A DNA stretch of 64,000 bases from Ophiosphaerella korrae. Its lineage: Eukaryota > Ascomycota > Dothideomycetes > Pleosporales > Phaeosphaeriaceae. The notes beneath the pieces are model-generated. The model did not search any database. It saw only the letters and a list, made by a program, of their open reading frames with translations, and was not told where the DNA came from. This document shows positions 60,068-64,000 of this stretch, piece after piece. The position numbers and the translations under genes were made by a program. Location of the stretch: NCBI GenBank assembly GCA_028456385.1, contig JALNQF010000198.1, forward strand, positions 1 through 64,000. Direction: 5' to 3'. Each line of letters starts with the position of its first letter. Position 1 is the first letter of the stretch.

Positions 60068-63000
60068 CTATTCTCTTCTTTAGATAGGTTCTTATTTCTC
60101 TATCCTAGGCCTAAAGTTATTAGTCTAGTTTCTTTATTTATCTCTAGTTCTTTATTACTCTCTATATCTTTACGTTCTAATTACAATAAACTCTTTCTTA
60201 TTACTTGTATTACTTATAATAGAGTTAAAATATTTCCTTATACCTATTATACTTAATTAAAACTTACTTATCTTATATCTTTAAAAGATAGTAAATACTA
60301 TAGCAAGTATATCCTAGCTAATATTTAATATAAGTATATACTATCTAGTATTTCTCTTATAGAGTATAAGTACTTAATTTCTATATAGTCTCTTCTTACT
60401 AAATTATATAAGGTAAGCTATTAACTAGGCTTAAGAGATACTATTATTATAGCTTATAGAAGCTAAGGCTAAGTATAAGCTAACTCTTTATAAGCTAGTA
60501 GATCTTTATTCTTATATTAAGTGTCTTTATAAGATAAAGGCTTATAAAAACGCTAAATTATCTAAATAGTCTTGTGCCTTAGAGGCTAAGATAAACCTTA
60601 AAGATATAGTTTAGGCTACTCTAGCTCCTATTATATTAGGCGTTCCTAACGCCTCTCTATTTAGCAATAGTAGTACTAATTTTCTTAGTTCGCTATAAGG
60701 CGTTCTAGAAGGTTTTAACTTTAGAACTCCTCTAGTTTCTTAAAGTAATTAAGATTATCCTCTAGTTCCTATATTTTTTCCTATAGTTGTCCTTTTTTAT
60801 CTATACCTATCTATTCTACTAAGTAATAGTTTCTTCTATTATAGAACTAGTACTATAGGATTTTTTTAACTTCTTATTCTTCTTATTCTCTATACATATC
60901 TACTTCGTATACTAGTAGTTCTACTTCTTATAGTACTTATTCTAGTAGAGCTACGTAGAATATTAGGTATATCTTTATCTTACTTAGTAGTTTTAGTTTA
61001 AATATAACTAGTATAACTTCTTTCTCTACTTTATATAGTCTTATCTTAACGTAGTCTAATTTTAAACTTAGTTACTTACTTTTAATATTTTTCTATACTA
61101 ACTATACTTTTTCTCTTTTTTTAAATTAGGGTCCTTTTTTATATTTCTTATTATAGTACTTAGCTATCTAATTATATAAGAATTCTATATCTTGTCTTAG
61201 TTAATTATATATATTCTTAAGTCTATTAGCAAAGTTTTCTTCTCTTAGAGACTAAGATATCTAGTTCCTTAGTATCTAATATATATTAGGTTTAAATCTA
61301 TAGTTTATAAAAAAGAGTAATACTTTTATTATTATATTCTTTGCGCTATTATATACTAACTATACTATAAGTAGTAGTTGTACTTAATTATTCTAGTTAT
61401 AGTTAAGGTAGTATCTTAAATATTATTCTACTATCTAATTTATTTATTTAGATTGTTTATCTATTTATAGATAGTATACTATAGATATTATATATTGTAT
61501 TCCTAATTGCGCTATTATTATTCCCTATAGTTTTAATATAAATTATATATCTCTATCTATAATAATTTTATCTAGTAGTCTATATTAACTTATTATAGTT
61601 CCTAGAACCTAATATATAGTAACTTCTATCCTACTTTTCTCTCTATATAGTCTAAAGTATAAATACTTTATAAGTTTATCTACTATTATTAAGATTCTAT
61701 TATACTTAACTCCTAATATTAAGTCTTTAGACTTTAGTAGTTTTATAATAAAGTCTATTATAATAACTTTTTATAGTTATTCTAGTATTTTTACTAGTTA
61801 TAGTATCTTATATAGTATATATCTATTATACTTATTTTTCTAGTATTCTATATAGTCTTATTGTACTTCTATTACTAATTATCTTACTTTTAGAATATAA
61901 TAGTCTTATAGTAGTTTATTTAATATTTTTTTAATACCTTAGTAACTATATACTAGTAATTTATAGAATTATTATATAAATTCTCTCTAAATTTTTCTTA
62001 AGATATATATTCTTCTATAAGCTTATATAAATCCTTCTTAGATCTTTAGTTTCTCTATTTCTTTAGATACTTCTTACGTTGTTTTCTAAATCTATTTATC
62101 TAACTTACTACTTATTCTTTTAAGTATTATAGCTATCTTAGGTATATTTAAGACTAGATATCCTTCTTTATTCTTTACTAGAACTATACTAGTAGTGCTT
62201 ACTTCTTTTTATAAGTCTAGTCTTCTACTAAGGGCGTCTATAAATTAATTATCTTTCCCTTTTATATATATAATTTCTAGGTTAAACGTTAATAAGTATT
62301 CCTACTATCTTATATAGTATTATAATAATTCCTTATTTATTATAAATCCTATAAGGTTCTTGTAGTCTATATAGACCTTTATTTAGTACTTTACTCTTTA
62401 TAGGTATACTCTCTATTATTTAAATACTTTATAGATTACTAGTATCTCTTTATTATAGATTAGGTAATTAAGCTCTACTATCTTTATCTTCTTAGAGAAG
62501 TATTTAACTAAGTATTCCTTTTTAGTCTCTAGGTCTTCCTATATTAGTACTATTCTATAGACTAAATTAGATACATCTATTTTTACTATTACTAGTAGGT
62601 CTAAGTTATATATTCTAATAACTAGGTTTTCTATAAACTTTTTCTTAATCTTATTAAATACTTTATTATATTCCTATATCTATTTAAATAGTATATCTTT
62701 CTTTATAAGTTTTATAATAGGTTCTATATCTTTAGACTATCTTACTATTAACTTTCTACAAAAATTTGCTAGTCTATAGAATTATTATATCTCTTTTAAG
62801 TTCCTTAGTATTAGCTATTTATTAATTAACTTAATCTTTTCTAAGTTAATCTTAATCTTTCCTAGTTCTATAATAAACCCTAGAAAATCTATTTCCTTTG
62901 TATAGAACTCGCATTTTCTTATTTTAAGAAATATTTTAGCTTCTACTAGCTTTTCTAGTACTTTGTATATATATTATACGTGTTCTTCTTCTATTTCTAA

Positions 63001-64000
63001 AAATATAAGGATGTTATCTAGGTATATAAATATAAATATATCTAAGTACTTTCTTAGTACTATATTAATTCTTTCTTAAAATACTACTAGTATATTTATT
63101 AAGCTAAAAGGTATAACTAAGTATTTATATAGTCCCTATTATATTCTAAACGCTATTTTCTATTTATTACCTTCTTTAATTCTAATTTAGTAGTAGGCGT
63201 TCTAGATATCTAGTTTTATAAAGATTATTACTTTTTGTAGTTTATCTTATATTATATCTATTTATAGTAATAGGTATTAGTTCTTACTTATAACTATATT
63301 AGTTTTTCTAAAGTTTACGTAAGGTCTTTTATTATTTATCCTTTTTTTATCTATAAAGATAAGTCTATATACTACTAAAGATTTAGATTCTCTTATCTAT
63401 CCCTTTTTTATTACGTTTTAAATAAATACTTGTTTAATTTTTAACTCTTCTTCTATCTTCTTATAGACTAAGCTCTATTTTACATCTTTTCTTTCTTTAG
63501 TTTCTATCACTAAATCCTATAGCTAATACTCTAGAAGGTAATCTTTAGGCTCTATAAGTTATTCTTCCTATTTCTTATATTCTTTACGGAATTTTCCTTT
63601 GCAAGTACTTATATTAGCTTTTAATATATCTATTTTACTATAACTAATTTTTCTAGTTCTCTAATTAATGTGTAGGTTAGTTATCTATAACTATAGTATA
63701 CTTAAGATTATATCTTGTTTGTTATTAATTGTTATTATATCTATAACTATATTCTTAATTTCTAGTTCTTCTAACTTTAGTATTAAGGGTACTGTCTTAA
63801 ACTATATAGGTTCTTAGAATAGTTTTCCTTTAATTATACTTAGTTATTAAGAGTATTTCTTTATTATATATTTTATTCCTTATATTTCTATAAACTTTTT
63901 TAATATAAAGTTCTTTGTAGCTCTACTATTAATTATTAATTGTACTTTCTTTCCTTAGTATATACCTCTTTTTATAATATATAGGCCTCTTATACCTTTT
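60068..64000 (-). mobile_element. Gypsy retrotransposon cut by the window end, minus strand
   Basis: Same family and order as the complete element: chromodomain-like tail near 60800-60900, integrase about 61100-61900, RNase H about 62250-62600, reverse transcriptase about 62780-63300 with the box now YLDN at 63024-63013, and the protease region at about 63650-64000 where the window ends. It is heavily mutated, with no open frame. Confidence 0.85.

Overview
The window looks like part of the genome of a filamentous ascomycete, probably a Dothideomycete of the order Pleosporales. This is inferred from three things: short GT-AG introns of about 46-76 bp in intron-bearing nuclear genes, the gene families present, and long AT-rich blocks of transposon sequence degraded by C-to-T and G-to-A changes, the signature of repeat-induced point mutation (RIP). 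The layout is bipartite: an AT-rich block (1 to about 11.6 kb), a base-balanced gene island (about 11.7-42.0 kb), and a second AT-rich block (about 42.0-64.0 kb, running off the window).

The AT-rich blocks are nested Ty3/Gypsy LTR retrotransposons in both orientations. One copy is complete: 51805-58908, minus strand, two 461-bp LTRs and a CTATT target-site duplication. Two solo LTRs have intact target-site duplications (TAAAG at 9981-10430, ACTTA at 42190-42618). A second Gypsy family lies at about 43.3-47.4 kb and is interrupted by a 425-bp palindromic MITE flanked by TA. A 260-bp GC-rich, un-mutated element sits inside a RIP-degraded LTR at 10975-11234.

The left half of the island holds conserved housekeeping genes: an MFS transporter (12457-14384, +), the mRNA 3'-end endonuclease YSH1/CPSF73 (15006-17992, -), the TFIID subunit TAF4 (18438-20435, +, divergent from YSH1 across 445 bp), and an HSPA12-type Hsp70-like ATPase (21846-24243, +). 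The right half is accessory. It has broken SNF2-helicase fragments in both orientations (25.9-27.8 kb), a zinc-ribbon reading frame with one internal TAG (28.1-28.7 kb), an intact secreted GH106-like glycosidase with six exons (30421-33695), small reading frames broken by single TAG codons, a PPSY-motif single-pass membrane protein with a 6-nt coding first exon (37315-37971, -), a broken HET-domain gene (38.9-39.9 kb), and a Tc1/mariner-like transposase remnant at the right border.

I found no convincing new biological system. The most interesting pattern is that the accessory half carries several frames each broken by a TAG explicable by one CpA-to-TpA change, which fits RIP leaking from the flanking repeats. 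No tRNA, rRNA or CRISPR was seen. Exon coordinates were derived by hand from splice signals and frame and are not transcript-confirmed.
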